Assembly (NCBI RefSeq): GCF_900290235.1
Contig: NZ_OLMK01000013.1
Span: forward strand, 1 to 64,000
Reading direction: 5' to 3'
Length of the DNA: 64,000 bases
DNA from: Streptomyces sp. MA5143a
GTDB lineage: Bacteria; Actinomycetota; Actinomycetes; Streptomycetales; Streptomycetaceae
Within the stretch, counting starts at the first letter, position 1, and each line of letters starts with the position of its first letter. The notes beneath the pieces were generated by a model. The model made no database searches. It was not told the origin of the DNA and saw only the letters and a list, made by a program, of their open reading frames with translations. Positions 43,069 to 50,655 of the stretch are shown piece by piece. The position numbers were made by a program, and so were the translations under genes.

Positions 43069-43878
43069 GTGTACCGCTTCCTGTTGTCCCGGCAGTGGGT
43101 GATCCTCACGCTGCTCGCGCTCGTCCTGATCCCGACGATGGTCAGGCTGGGCTTCTGGCAGATGCATCGGTACGAGGAGCGCTCCGCGCGGAACCAGCTC
43201 GTCGCCGACGCGCTCGCCGCGAAGCCGGTGCCCGTGGAGCGGTTGACGTCCCCCGGACACACGGTCACCAGCTCCGAGCGCTACCGGACGGTGACCGCGC
43301 ACGGCCGGTTCGACACCGACGACGAGGTCGTCGTCCGCCGCCGCACCAACGCCGACGACGAGGTCGGCTTCCACGTGCTGACGCCGTTCGTCCTCGACGA
43401 CGGCAAGGTCCTGCTCGTCAACCGCGGCTGGATCCCCGCGGACGGGCCCAGCCAGACCGCATTCCCCAAGATCCCCGCGCCGCCCGCCGGTGAGGTCACC
43501 GTCACCGGGCGGCTGATGCCCGACGAGACGACCGAGGCCAGCGGGATCAAGGACCTCAAGGGACTGCCCGACCGGCAGATCATGCTGATCAACAGCGGGC
43601 AGGAGGCCAAGCGCCTCGACGCCCGGGTGCTCGGCGGGTATGTCGCGCAGACGGCGCCCGAGCCCAAGGGCGACACGCCGGAACCCCTCGGCAGCCCCGG
43701 CGACGAGAACGCCGCGCTGAACTACGCGTACGCCCTCCAGTGGTGGCTCTTCGCCGCGGCCGTCCCCGTCGGCTACGTCATCCTCGCCCGCCGCGAACGC
43801 CGCGACCGTGAGGCGGCGGCGGCCGCCGCCGAGCGGGCGGACGACGAGGAGAAGGAGACGACGCCCTCTCCTGCCTAG
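43069..43878 (+). CDS. SURF1-family protein
   Basis: This 269-aa membrane protein has a first helix at about 8-25, a large extracytoplasmic domain and a second helix at about 222-240. SURF1 signatures are LGFWQMHRYEERSARNQ, FDTDDEVVVRRR and LLVNRGWIPAD. SURF1 proteins assist assembly of the heme a3 site of cytochrome c oxidase. The GTG start stands seven bases past TACGGT, so the message is probably leaderless. The stop codon TAG lies inside the left end of a MITE-like repeat, so the protein's last residues could have been reshaped by its insertion. Confidence 0.92.
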   Translation: MYRFLLSRQWVILTLLALVLIPTMVRLGFWQMHRYEERSARNQLVADALAAKPVPVERLTSPGHTVTSSERYRTVTAHGRFDTDDEVVVRRRTNADDEVGFHVLTPFVLDDGKVLLVNRGWIPADGPSQTAFPKIPAPPAGEVTVTGRLMPDETTEASGIKDLKGLPDRQIMLINSGQEAKRLDARVLGGYVAQTAPEPKGDTPEPLGSPGDENAALNYAYALQWWLFAAAVPVGYVILARRERRDREAAAAAAERADDEEKETTPSPA

Positions 43879-43966
43879 TGCTGTGACCGGAAAGGTTTGC
43901 CGGGAAGCTCGCGGCGTCCGGTGCCGGGCGTCGCGAGCCGGTGAACCTTTCCGGTCACAGCACTAG
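43875..43966. mobile_element. 92-bp MITE-like inverted-repeat element flanked by CTAG
   Basis: Perfect 23-bp terminal arms (43875-43897 and 43944-43966) begin and end with CTAG and read CTAGTGCTGTGACCGG inward. An inner imperfect hairpin GCTCGCGGCG/CGTCGCGAGC (about 43907-43937) fills the centre. It has no coding capacity. The CTAG ends could be a four-base target duplication. I remember similar GTGCTGTGACCGGAAAGG palindromes from other Streptomyces, unverified. It may also act as terminator for SURF1 and the convergent gene. Confidence 0.72.
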
Positions 43967-43988
43967 CCTCCTCGCCCGGGCAGCCGTG

Positions 43989-44933
43989 TCAGCGCCCCGT
44001 CGCCCTGTCCCGCCAGTAGGTGAACGTCCGCTCCGGCTCCGGCAGCAGGTTCCAGGGGTGGGGGGTCATGTGGCGGCCCAGGCGGCCAAAGACGGGGGCG
44101 GCCTCGTCGGGGCGGTGGGCGCGGGTCAGGGCGAAGGCCAGGACGTTGAGGTCGGTGACGGCCTGCGCGTGAGGCGGGGCCGCGGCGTCGAACCAGTTCC
44201 GCAGCGCCAGGTCGATCTCGTGGGCCGCCCGCGGTTCGTTCCAGTTGCCGCCCGCTCCCAGCGACCCGATCGGTGTCTCCCCCTGGCGGTGGGCCATGAG
44301 TTCCACACGGGCGGCGACGGGGAGCAGGGCGAGCGGTGAGCCGTGCGGGGCGCGGACGGCGGCCTGCCAGGCGAAGTCCATCATGTCGGGGACGGTGCCG
44401 TGGCCGCGTGGGGAGAGGTAGCGCAGCAGCCGGTGGTAGGACGTGCGCAGCCAGGGCGCCCGGTTCACCGCCTCCGTCCAGACGGGCACCGCGTCCTTGA
44501 CCGGTACGGCGCAGGAGTGCATCAGGGCCAGCAGGGCCAGCCAGGGGGCGGGGTCCTCGGGGTACGCCTCGGTGGCGCGGAGGCAGAGGTGTTCGGCGCC
44601 GCGGACGGCGGCGTGGTCGTCGGCCGGTGCCCGGTCCGCCTCCACGAAGGCCCGCAGGACGAGGGCGTCGCCGTCGGTCGGGCGGTCGGCGATCCAGCGC
44701 TGTGAGACGGCGGCGGGCAGACCCCGGGCCAGTACGGCGATGCGGTGTGTCCGACGGTCCCAGTCCCGGCCGGTGGCGCCCAGCAGCGTGGCGACCGGTT
44801 CCCAGACGGGCCGGGTGCGGCCCGCACCGAGACCGTGCAGCTGCCGGGCGGGCCGGAGTTCGGTGAGGGTGGTGTGCAGGGGGTCGTCGTCCAGCGCGGG
44901 ACGGATCAGCAGGGCGGGGCGGCGTCTCAGCAT
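43989..44933 (-). CDS. conserved protein of unknown function, TPR-like
   Basis: This 314-aa soluble, largely helical protein has Trp- and His-rich conserved spots (WEPVATLLG, DWDRRTHRIAVLARGLP, APWLRTSYHRLLRYLSPRGHGT, PEPERTFTYWRDR). The helical pairs with Ala/Pro spacing (EAYPEDPAPWLALLALM; FALTRAHRPDEAAPVFGRLG) resemble tetratricopeptide units. No signal or membrane segment is seen. ATG 44933 is the start: upstream sequence in the same frame crosses the REP-like palindrome. I cannot assign a function. It is monocistronic. Confidence 0.72.
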   Translation of the reverse strand: MLRRRPALLIRPALDDDPLHTTLTELRPARQLHGLGAGRTRPVWEPVATLLGATGRDWDRRTHRIAVLARGLPAAVSQRWIADRPTDGDALVLRAFVEADRAPADDHAAVRGAEHLCLRATEAYPEDPAPWLALLALMHSCAVPVKDAVPVWTEAVNRAPWLRTSYHRLLRYLSPRGHGTVPDMMDFAWQAAVRAPHGSPLALLPVAARVELMAHRQGETPIGSLGAGGNWNEPRAAHEIDLALRNWFDAAAPPHAQAVTDLNVLAFALTRAHRPDEAAPVFGRLGRHMTPHPWNLLPEPERTFTYWRDRATGR

Positions 44934-45050
44934 CGTGGGGCCGGCTCCGGTCGGGGCGGGAAGGTCAGGCAAGGGGGCAAGCGGGGCAAGCGGGCGCGTT
45001 GGCGGGTGCGGGTGAATTCGTCGGCGGGTGCGGGTGGGTGGGGGTTTCTC

Positions 45051-45154
45051 GCGCAGTTCCCCGCGCCCCTGAAATGCGACCGGGGCTGCGCCCCGTGCTT
45101 TTCGATGAAGGCTGGGCCGCAGGCCCCTGCCTTCAGGGGCGCGAGGGGCTGCGC
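45051..45154. repeat. REP-like palindromic intergenic repeat
   Basis: Arms at 45051-45073 and 45132-45154 (GCGCAGTTCCCCGCGCCCCTGAA and a complement with three mismatches) enclose a second hairpin (CGGGGC/GCCCCG, about 45081-45095). The GGGGCGCGGGGAACTGCGC word is, as I recall, among the commonest dispersed intergenic palindromes in Streptomyces. It lies between two leftward genes and probably works as a transcription terminator. Confidence 0.7.
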
Positions 45155-45207
45155 GACCAGCCACCCACCCACCCGCACCCGGCACCGAACACCCGCCGGG
45201 CGATCCG

Positions 45208-45405
45208 TCAGCAGCAGCGCCCCTCCGGCCGCTCCTCCCGGCGGCGGGTCCGCAGGACGTCGTACTCCCTGCGGGTCGGGACCGGCGCCCCCGCGTGCCG
45301 GCGGCGGTGCCGCTCGCAGTAGCGGTCGTACTCGGCCTCCCCCGTCAGTTCCCGGAGGTACCAGCGCACGGTCCGTGCCCAGTGGCGGACGTCCGGGGCC
45401 GTCAT
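45208..45405 (-). CDS. YbdD/YjiX-family small protein, CstA partner
   Basis: This 65-aa protein has the YbdD signature (WYLRELTGEAEYDRYCERHRRRH, PVPTRREYDVL). In E. coli, YbdD/YjiX accompany CstA and YjiY and are needed for pyruvate or peptide uptake. ATG 45405 overlaps the CstA stop by 4 bp, so it is translated from the same message. The Cys-Cys C-terminus is unusual. It is soluble and probably membrane-associated through its partner. Confidence 0.9.
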   Translation of the reverse strand: MTAPDVRHWARTVRWYLRELTGEAEYDRYCERHRRRHAGAPVPTRREYDVLRTRRREERPEGRCC

Positions 45406-47558
45406 CGGCGGGCCCCCACCAGGTCGTCGTCGGACCGCTCGGGCAGGTCGTCGATGCGGGAGACGACGTAGGGCGCCTCGGTCGTCGGGAGCGGGGACGG
45501 GGAGCGTACGGCGCGGACGCAGACCACCGCGCAGTTGACGAGGACCGTGAGGACGAGGAGGAGGAAGATCGCCATGATCACGCCGTCGACCGTGTTGTTG
45601 AGGACGATGGTGTGCATGTCGTCCATGGTTTTGGCGCCGGGCAGCAGCTCGCCCTCGTCGATGGCGGCCGCGTACTTGTCGCGCAGCGCGAAGAAGCCGA
45701 TCGCCGGGTTGTCGGAGAAGATCTTCTGCCAGCCGGCGGTGAAGGTGACGGCCACGTCCCAGGCCAGCGGGATACCGGTGACCCAGGCCCAGCGGAGCTT
45801 GCCGGACTTGATCAGGACGGTCGTGGTGACGGCGAGGGCGACCGCGGCGAGCAGCTGGTTGGCGATGCCGAAGAGGGGGAACAGCTGCTTGATCCCGCCG
45901 AGGGGGTCGGTGACACCGGCGTAGAGGAAGTAGCCCCAGGCGCCGACGACGAGGGCGCTGGTGATCCAGATGCCCGGCTTCCAGGTGACCCGGCCGATCG
46001 GCTTCCAGACGTTGCCGAGCATGTCCTGGAGCATGAAGCGGCCCACGCGGGTGCCGGCGTCCACGGTGGTGAGGATGAACAGTGCCTCGAACATGATCGC
46101 GAAGTGGTACCAGAAGGCCTTCATCCCGGCGCCGCCGAAGACCCCGGCGAAGATCTCCGACATGCCGACGGCCAGGGTGGGCGCGCCGCCGGAGCGGCCG
46201 ACGAGGGTCTCCTCCTCGACGGCCTTGGCCGCCGCGGTGAGCTGCTCGGGGGTGATGGTGAAGCCGAGGTTCTTGACCGCCTCGGCGGCGGTGTCGACGG
46301 TCGGGCCGAGCAGCGCGGCCGGGGAGTTCATGGCGTAGAAGAGGCCGGGCTCCAGGACGCACGCGGCGATCAGGGCCATCACGGCGACGAAGGACTCCGT
46401 GAGCATGGAGCCGTAGCCGATGAGCCGGACCTGGGACTCCTTGCGGATCAGCTTCGGGGTGGTGCCGGAGGAGACCAGGGCGTGGAAGCCGGAGAGGGCG
46501 CCGCAGGCGATGGTGATGAAGAGGAACGGGAAGAGGGAGCCGGCGAAGACCGGTCCGGCGCCGGTGTGGGCGAACTCGGTGACCGATTCGGCCCGGAGTT
46601 CGGGCGCGGCGATGACCACGCCCACGGCCATCAGGGCGATGGTGCCGACCTTCATGAAGGTGGAGAGGTAGTCGCGGGGGGCGAGCAGCATCCAGACGGG
46701 GAGCACGGAGGCGACGAAGCCGTAGCCGACCAGGCAGAAGACCAGGGTCTCGGGGCTCCAGACGAAGTACTCGGCGAGGGAGGAGTCCTGGATCCAGCCG
46801 CCGCCGAGGATGGCGAGCAGGAGGAGGGCCACGCCGATGAAGCTGGTCTCGACGACCCGGCCGGGGCGCAGGTAGCGCAGGTAGAAGCCCATGAAGAGGG
46901 CGATGGGGATGGTCATGGTGACCGAGAAGGTGCCCCACGCGGACTCGGCGAGGGCGTTGACGACGACCATCGCGAGCACGGCCAGCAGGATGATCATGAT
47001 GGCGAAGACACCGATCAGGGCGGCGGCTCCGCCCACCTTGCCGATCTCGTCACGGGCCATCTGGCCGAGGCTCTTGCCGTCCCGGCGCATGGAGAGGAAC
47101 AGGACGATCATGTCCTGGACGGCGCCGGCGAAGATGACGCCCGCGATGATCCAGATGGTGCCCGGCAGATAGCCCATCTGCGCGGCGAGGACGGGGCCGA
47201 CCAGCGGACCGGCACCCGCTATGGCCGCGAAGTGGTGGCCGAACAGCACCCGCTTGTCGGTGGGGTGGTAGTCGACGCCGTCCTCCAGCCGTTCGGCGGG
47301 GGTGGCACGGGTGTCGTCGACCTGGAGGACCCGGCGGGCGATGAACCGGGAGTAGAAGCGGTAGGCGATCGCGTACGAGCCGAGGGCCGCCACGACCAGC
47401 CAGACGGCGGAGATCTCCTCGCCCCGGGACAGGGCGAGCACGGCCCAGCCGATGGCGCCCACGAGGGCGACGGTGATCCAGATCGCGAGGGACTTCGGCG
47501 ACATCCGGGGCTTTTCCGGCACGGTACGACCGGATTCGGGCATGGCTGATGTGGGCAT
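45402..47558 (-). CDS. cstA: carbon starvation protein CstA (peptide/pyruvate transporter)
   Basis: This 718-aa protein has about 16-18 membrane helices. CstA blocks are YRFYSRFIARRVLQVDDTRATPAERLEDG, FGHHFAAIAGAGPLVGPVLAAQMGYLPG and ALSGFHALVSSGTTPK. Members import peptides or pyruvate when carbon runs short. ATG 47558 follows AGGAG. An in-frame extension to 47576 is slightly longer but lacks a ribosome site. It is followed by ybdD with an ATGA overlap. The DUF3311/SSS symporter genes next to it make this a small carboxylate-uptake neighbourhood. Confidence 0.95.
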   Translation of the reverse strand: MPTSAMPESGRTVPEKPRMSPKSLAIWITVALVGAIGWAVLALSRGEEISAVWLVVAALGSYAIAYRFYSRFIARRVLQVDDTRATPAERLEDGVDYHPTDKRVLFGHHFAAIAGAGPLVGPVLAAQMGYLPGTIWIIAGVIFAGAVQDMIVLFLSMRRDGKSLGQMARDEIGKVGGAAALIGVFAIMIILLAVLAMVVVNALAESAWGTFSVTMTIPIALFMGFYLRYLRPGRVVETSFIGVALLLLAILGGGWIQDSSLAEYFVWSPETLVFCLVGYGFVASVLPVWMLLAPRDYLSTFMKVGTIALMAVGVVIAAPELRAESVTEFAHTGAGPVFAGSLFPFLFITIACGALSGFHALVSSGTTPKLIRKESQVRLIGYGSMLTESFVAVMALIAACVLEPGLFYAMNSPAALLGPTVDTAAEAVKNLGFTITPEQLTAAAKAVEEETLVGRSGGAPTLAVGMSEIFAGVFGGAGMKAFWYHFAIMFEALFILTTVDAGTRVGRFMLQDMLGNVWKPIGRVTWKPGIWITSALVVGAWGYFLYAGVTDPLGGIKQLFPLFGIANQLLAAVALAVTTTVLIKSGKLRWAWVTGIPLAWDVAVTFTAGWQKIFSDNPAIGFFALRDKYAAAIDEGELLPGAKTMDDMHTIVLNNTVDGVIMAIFLLLVLTVLVNCAVVCVRAVRSPSPLPTTEAPYVVSRIDDLPERSDDDLVGARR

Positions 47559-47628
47559 GGCGGCTCCTGACCTCAACGGGTGTGCGGCAAGACAGGCGGA
47601 GAGAAGAAAGCGAGAAGGAGGTTGCGGC

Positions 47629-47865
47629 TCAGCGAGGGCGGTCTCGGCGCCGCTCTCGCTGTCGTTCCGTCAGCGCGTACGCGGCGAGCAGGCAGAGGCC
47701 GCATCCCGGCACCCAGGCGAGCTGGTACCAGTAGAAGAACGGCGTCCCGGCCAGTCGCGGCTCGGCACCGGCGTACCAGGGGACCCACAGCAGGCCCGCT
47801 GCGGGCGCGAGGAGCAGCACGGCGATCGCGACGCGCCGTAGCCGGTGGTGACCGGTCCGTGGCAT
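47629..47865 (-). CDS. DUF3311 small membrane protein
   Basis: This 78-aa protein has two membrane helices (about 10-28 and 42-64) joined by a loop with PRLAGTPFFYWYQLAWV, the DUF3311 signature. DUF3311 genes normally sit beside MctP-type SSS symporters and may be a small subunit. Here the symporter is divergent, 223 bp away. ATG 47865 gives the conserved start. The longer frame to 48345 is antisense to the symporter gene. It lies 70 bp upstream of cstA in the same direction. Confidence 0.85.
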   Translation of the reverse strand: MPRTGHHRLRRVAIAVLLLAPAAGLLWVPWYAGAEPRLAGTPFFYWYQLAWVPGCGLCLLAAYALTERQRERRRDRPR

Positions 47866-48088
47866 GACCTGCGCTCCTCTCCCGCTTCCTGTGGGTCTGT
47901 GCAAGAGTTGCCCACCCGCTCGGATCGGTTGACAGCGAATTTCCACGAGATTCCGCGAAATTTCCTCCGGCCCCCGGTCAACCGAAGCGGCGGTCCACGC
48001 AACTACCGCGTGAAGGCCCCCGGCGCGCCAAAGGCGGCGCGGCACCCCCGGGACGGTGCGGGGCCAGGCACACCAAGGACGGTGAACC

Positions 48089-49630
48089 ATGGCGGACGCT
48101 GCCATGACCGCGACGTTCCTCGCCGTGATCGGCGGAGCGTCGCTGCTCGCCGTGACCGCGCGCCGGCTGCGCCCCACCGACCGGCTGCCGTCCCTGGAGG
48201 GGTGGGCGCTGGCCGACCGTTCCCTCGGCCCGGTGTGGACCTGGCTGCTGCTCGGCGGCACCATCTTCACGGCGTACACCTTCACCGCCGTGCCCGGCCT
48301 CGCGTACGGCAACGGGGCGCCCGCCTTCTTCGCGGTGCCGTACACGGTGATCGTCTGCCCGCTGGCCTTCGTGCTGCTGACCCGGCTGTGGGAGGTGGCC
48401 CGGCGCCACGGCTATGTGACGGCCGGGGACTTCGTGCGCGGCCGGTACGGTTCGGCGCCGCTCGCGCTGGTGGTGGCGCTGACCGGGATCCTCGCCACGA
48501 TGCCGTATCTGGCGCTTCAGCTGCTCGGCATCCGCGCGGTGCTGACGGCCGGGGGCGTCTACCCGAAGGGCGCGGCCGGTGATCTGGTGATGGTGGCGCT
48601 GTTCGCGGGGCTCGCCGTGGCGACGTACCGGCACGGGCTGCGGGCGCCCGCCGTGATCTCGGCGCTGAAGGCGGTGGCCGTCTTCGTGTCGCTGACCGCC
48701 GTGTGCTGGCTGGTCCTGCGCCGGTTCGGCGGTCCGGGCCCGGTCTTCGACGGGGCGGCGGAGCGACTCGGCGGACCGGCCCTGCTCCTCTCCCCCGAGC
48801 AGCAGCCCGCCTACGCCACGCTCGCGCTGGGCTCGGCGCTCGCCCTGCTGATGTACCCGCACGTCCTGACCGCCGGGTTCGCCGCCGACGGCCCGCGCAC
48901 CGTCCGCAAGGTCACGGTGGCCCTGCCCGCCTGGACCGGGCTGCTCGCCCTCTTCGGCTTCCTCGGCGTCGCGGCGCTCGCGACCGGGGTGCGCGCACCG
49001 GAGGGCGGCGCCGAGGCGGCCGTCCCGATGCTCGTGGACCGGCTCATGCCGGGGCCGCTGGCCGGGCTGGTGTTCGGGGCGATCACCGTGGGCGCGCTGG
49101 TCCCGGCGGCGGTGATGTCGATCGCGGCCGCCACCGGCTTCGTCCGCAATGTGTACGTGGAGTACTTCCAGCCCACCGCCACACCGAAGCGGCAGGTGCG
49201 GATCGCCAAGGCGGTGTCGCTGACCGCGAAGGTGGGGGCGGTGGCGTTCGTGTTCGGGCTGCGCGACCAGGACGCCATCAACCTCCAGCTGCTGGGCGGG
49301 GTGTGGATCCTACAGATCTTCCCGGCGGTGGCGGTCGGCCTCTTCACCGGGCGGCTGCACCCCCGGGCGCTGCTCGCCGGGTGGGCCGTCGGCATGGTGA
49401 CCGGCACGTTCCTGGTGGTGCGGGAGGGGTTCTCCTCGATCGTGCTGCTGGGCGGCGGCTCACTGGAGATCTACGCCGGTCTGCTCGCCCTCCTGGTGAA
49501 CCTGACCGTGGCGGTGGCCGCCACCGCGGTCCTCGAACGGCTCGGCGTCCCGCGCGGCGCCGACGCGACCGACCTACCGTCCCGCCTGACCGTCAGGCGG
49601 CGCCCCGAGACGGGAGCGAGCAACCCGTGA
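48089..49630 (+). CDS. sodium:solute symporter, MctP-like
   Basis: This 513-aa protein has 13 predicted helices of the SSS family. It contains SLEGWALADRSLGPVWTW near the start, TWLLLGGTIFTAYTFTAVPG, and LMYPHVLTAGFAADGPRTVRK in the middle, as in monocarboxylate transporter MctP of rhizobia and streptomycetes. It would import lactate, pyruvate or similar acids. ATG 48089 follows AAGGACG. Its stop overlaps the GTG of a sigma-factor gene (GTGA), an unusual coupling of a transporter to a regulator. Confidence 0.92.
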   Translation: MADAAMTATFLAVIGGASLLAVTARRLRPTDRLPSLEGWALADRSLGPVWTWLLLGGTIFTAYTFTAVPGLAYGNGAPAFFAVPYTVIVCPLAFVLLTRLWEVARRHGYVTAGDFVRGRYGSAPLALVVALTGILATMPYLALQLLGIRAVLTAGGVYPKGAAGDLVMVALFAGLAVATYRHGLRAPAVISALKAVAVFVSLTAVCWLVLRRFGGPGPVFDGAAERLGGPALLLSPEQQPAYATLALGSALALLMYPHVLTAGFAADGPRTVRKVTVALPAWTGLLALFGFLGVAALATGVRAPEGGAEAAVPMLVDRLMPGPLAGLVFGAITVGALVPAAVMSIAAATGFVRNVYVEYFQPTATPKRQVRIAKAVSLTAKVGAVAFVFGLRDQDAINLQLLGGVWILQIFPAVAVGLFTGRLHPRALLAGWAVGMVTGTFLVVREGFSSIVLLGGGSLEIYAGLLALLVNLTVAVAATAVLERLGVPRGADATDLPSRLTVRRRPETGASNP

Positions 49631-50280
49631 GACGCAGACACCACACAAGCGTGCCGGTGCCACCGCCGACGGCCCCCGCCGACGGGCCGCGGGGAGGTGG
49701 CGGACGGCCCCCGTCGGCCGTCGAACCGCTGGTGCCGCGGCCGGCGCCTCCGGGCGAGCCCCTCGCCCCCGCAGCGAGCGACCCGGTCGACGTGGAGCGC
49801 GAGGCCGGTGTCGCCCGGCTGTTCGAGCTGCACTACTCCTCGATGCTGCGGCTCGCGGTCCTGCTGGGAGCCGACGACCCCGAGAACGTGGTGGCCGAGG
49901 CGTACTACCAGATCTACCGCAAGTGGCGGCGCCTGAAGGACGCCGAGGCGGCCGAGGCGTATCTGCGCTCCACGGTCTGCAACCTCACCCGGATGCGGAT
50001 ACGGCACCTCCAGGTCGTCCGCAGGCACACGGAGACCCCGCCGGACGAGGCGGTCGCCTCCGCCGAGAGCACGGCCCTGCTCCACGACGACCAACGGGTG
50101 CTGATCGGCGCGCTCCAGCAGCTGCCCGCCCGGCAGCGGGAGGCGCTCGTGCTGCGCCACTGGCTGGGGCTGAAGGAGAGCGAGATCGCCGCCGCGATGG
50201 GGATCTCCTGCGGCTCGGTCAAGACCCACACCGCGCGCGGCCTCGCCGCCCTGACCCAGGCGATGGAGGCCCGGCGATGA
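49627..50280 (+). CDS. ECF-like (SigE-family) RNA polymerase sigma factor
   Basis: This 217-aa protein has a 55-residue Pro/Gly-rich N-terminal extension. Sigma region 2 follows (ARLFELHYSSMLRLAVLLG ... AEAYYQIYRKWRRL) and region 4 (LQQLPARQREALVLRHWLGLKESEIAAAMGISCGSVKTHTARGL). No region 3 is present. It would direct RNA polymerase to a specific promoter set. It is translationally coupled to the symporter upstream (GTGA) and to a one-TM protein downstream (ATGA), which may be its membrane-bound modulator. The start is GTG 49627. Loss of the low-complexity extension would leave a standard-size factor. Confidence 0.88.
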   Translation: MRRRHHTSVPVPPPTAPADGPRGGGGRPPSAVEPLVPRPAPPGEPLAPAASDPVDVEREAGVARLFELHYSSMLRLAVLLGADDPENVVAEAYYQIYRKWRRLKDAEAAEAYLRSTVCNLTRMRIRHLQVVRRHTETPPDEAVASAESTALLHDDQRVLIGALQQLPARQREALVLRHWLGLKESEIAAAMGISCGSVKTHTARGLAALTQAMEARR

Positions 50281-50570
50281 ACGACACCACCGGCAACGAC
50301 ACCGGCCGGGACCGCACCGAGCGGGAACTCGAGGAGGCGCTCGCCGCGCTCGCGGGCGGCGTCCACGCGGCCCCCGACGCCTACCGCACGGCCCGCGGAG
50401 ACTGGCTCCGCCGCGAACGCCGCCGCCGGCTCGTCCTCGCCGTACTGATCATGGTCGTGTTCGCGCTGGCCACCCTGATCGGCCTCTGGGTCCTCAACCA
50501 GACCCCGTCGAGCCCCGGCGTGATCTTCTCGGGGGTGGGCGGCACGACGGCGGGCACCGGACCGGGCTGA
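50277..50570 (+). CDS. one-TM protein coupled to the sigma factor
   Basis: This 97-aa protein has an acidic-to-basic cytoplasmic N-terminus (about 1-50, ERELEEALAALAGGVHAAPDAYRTARGDW then RRERRRR). One membrane helix (51-73) and a short Gly/Thr/Ser outer tail follow. ATG 50277 overlaps the sigma stop. The layout is that of a minimal anti-sigma factor, but the HxxxCxxC zinc motif of ZAS proteins is absent and no domain is recognised. Control of the sigma factor is an inference from coupling alone. Confidence 0.75.
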   Translation: MNDTTGNDTGRDRTERELEEALAALAGGVHAAPDAYRTARGDWLRRERRRRLVLAVLIMVVFALATLIGLWVLNQTPSSPGVIFSGVGGTTAGTGPG

Positions 50571-50655
50571 CCGCCGGGGGCCGACGACAGCACCGGGATC
50601 CGGCGGGACGCATTCCGCGGGACTGATCATCCCCGGCCCAGGGAACCCGGCTTCC

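Noticed and set aside
43875..43966. Full IS element
   Set aside because: Only 92 bp long with no coding capacity. It can be at most a non-autonomous derivative.
44745..47549. 934-residue rightward frame opposite cstA
   Set aside because: Shadow frame. The leftward strand has the full CstA and YbdD signatures.
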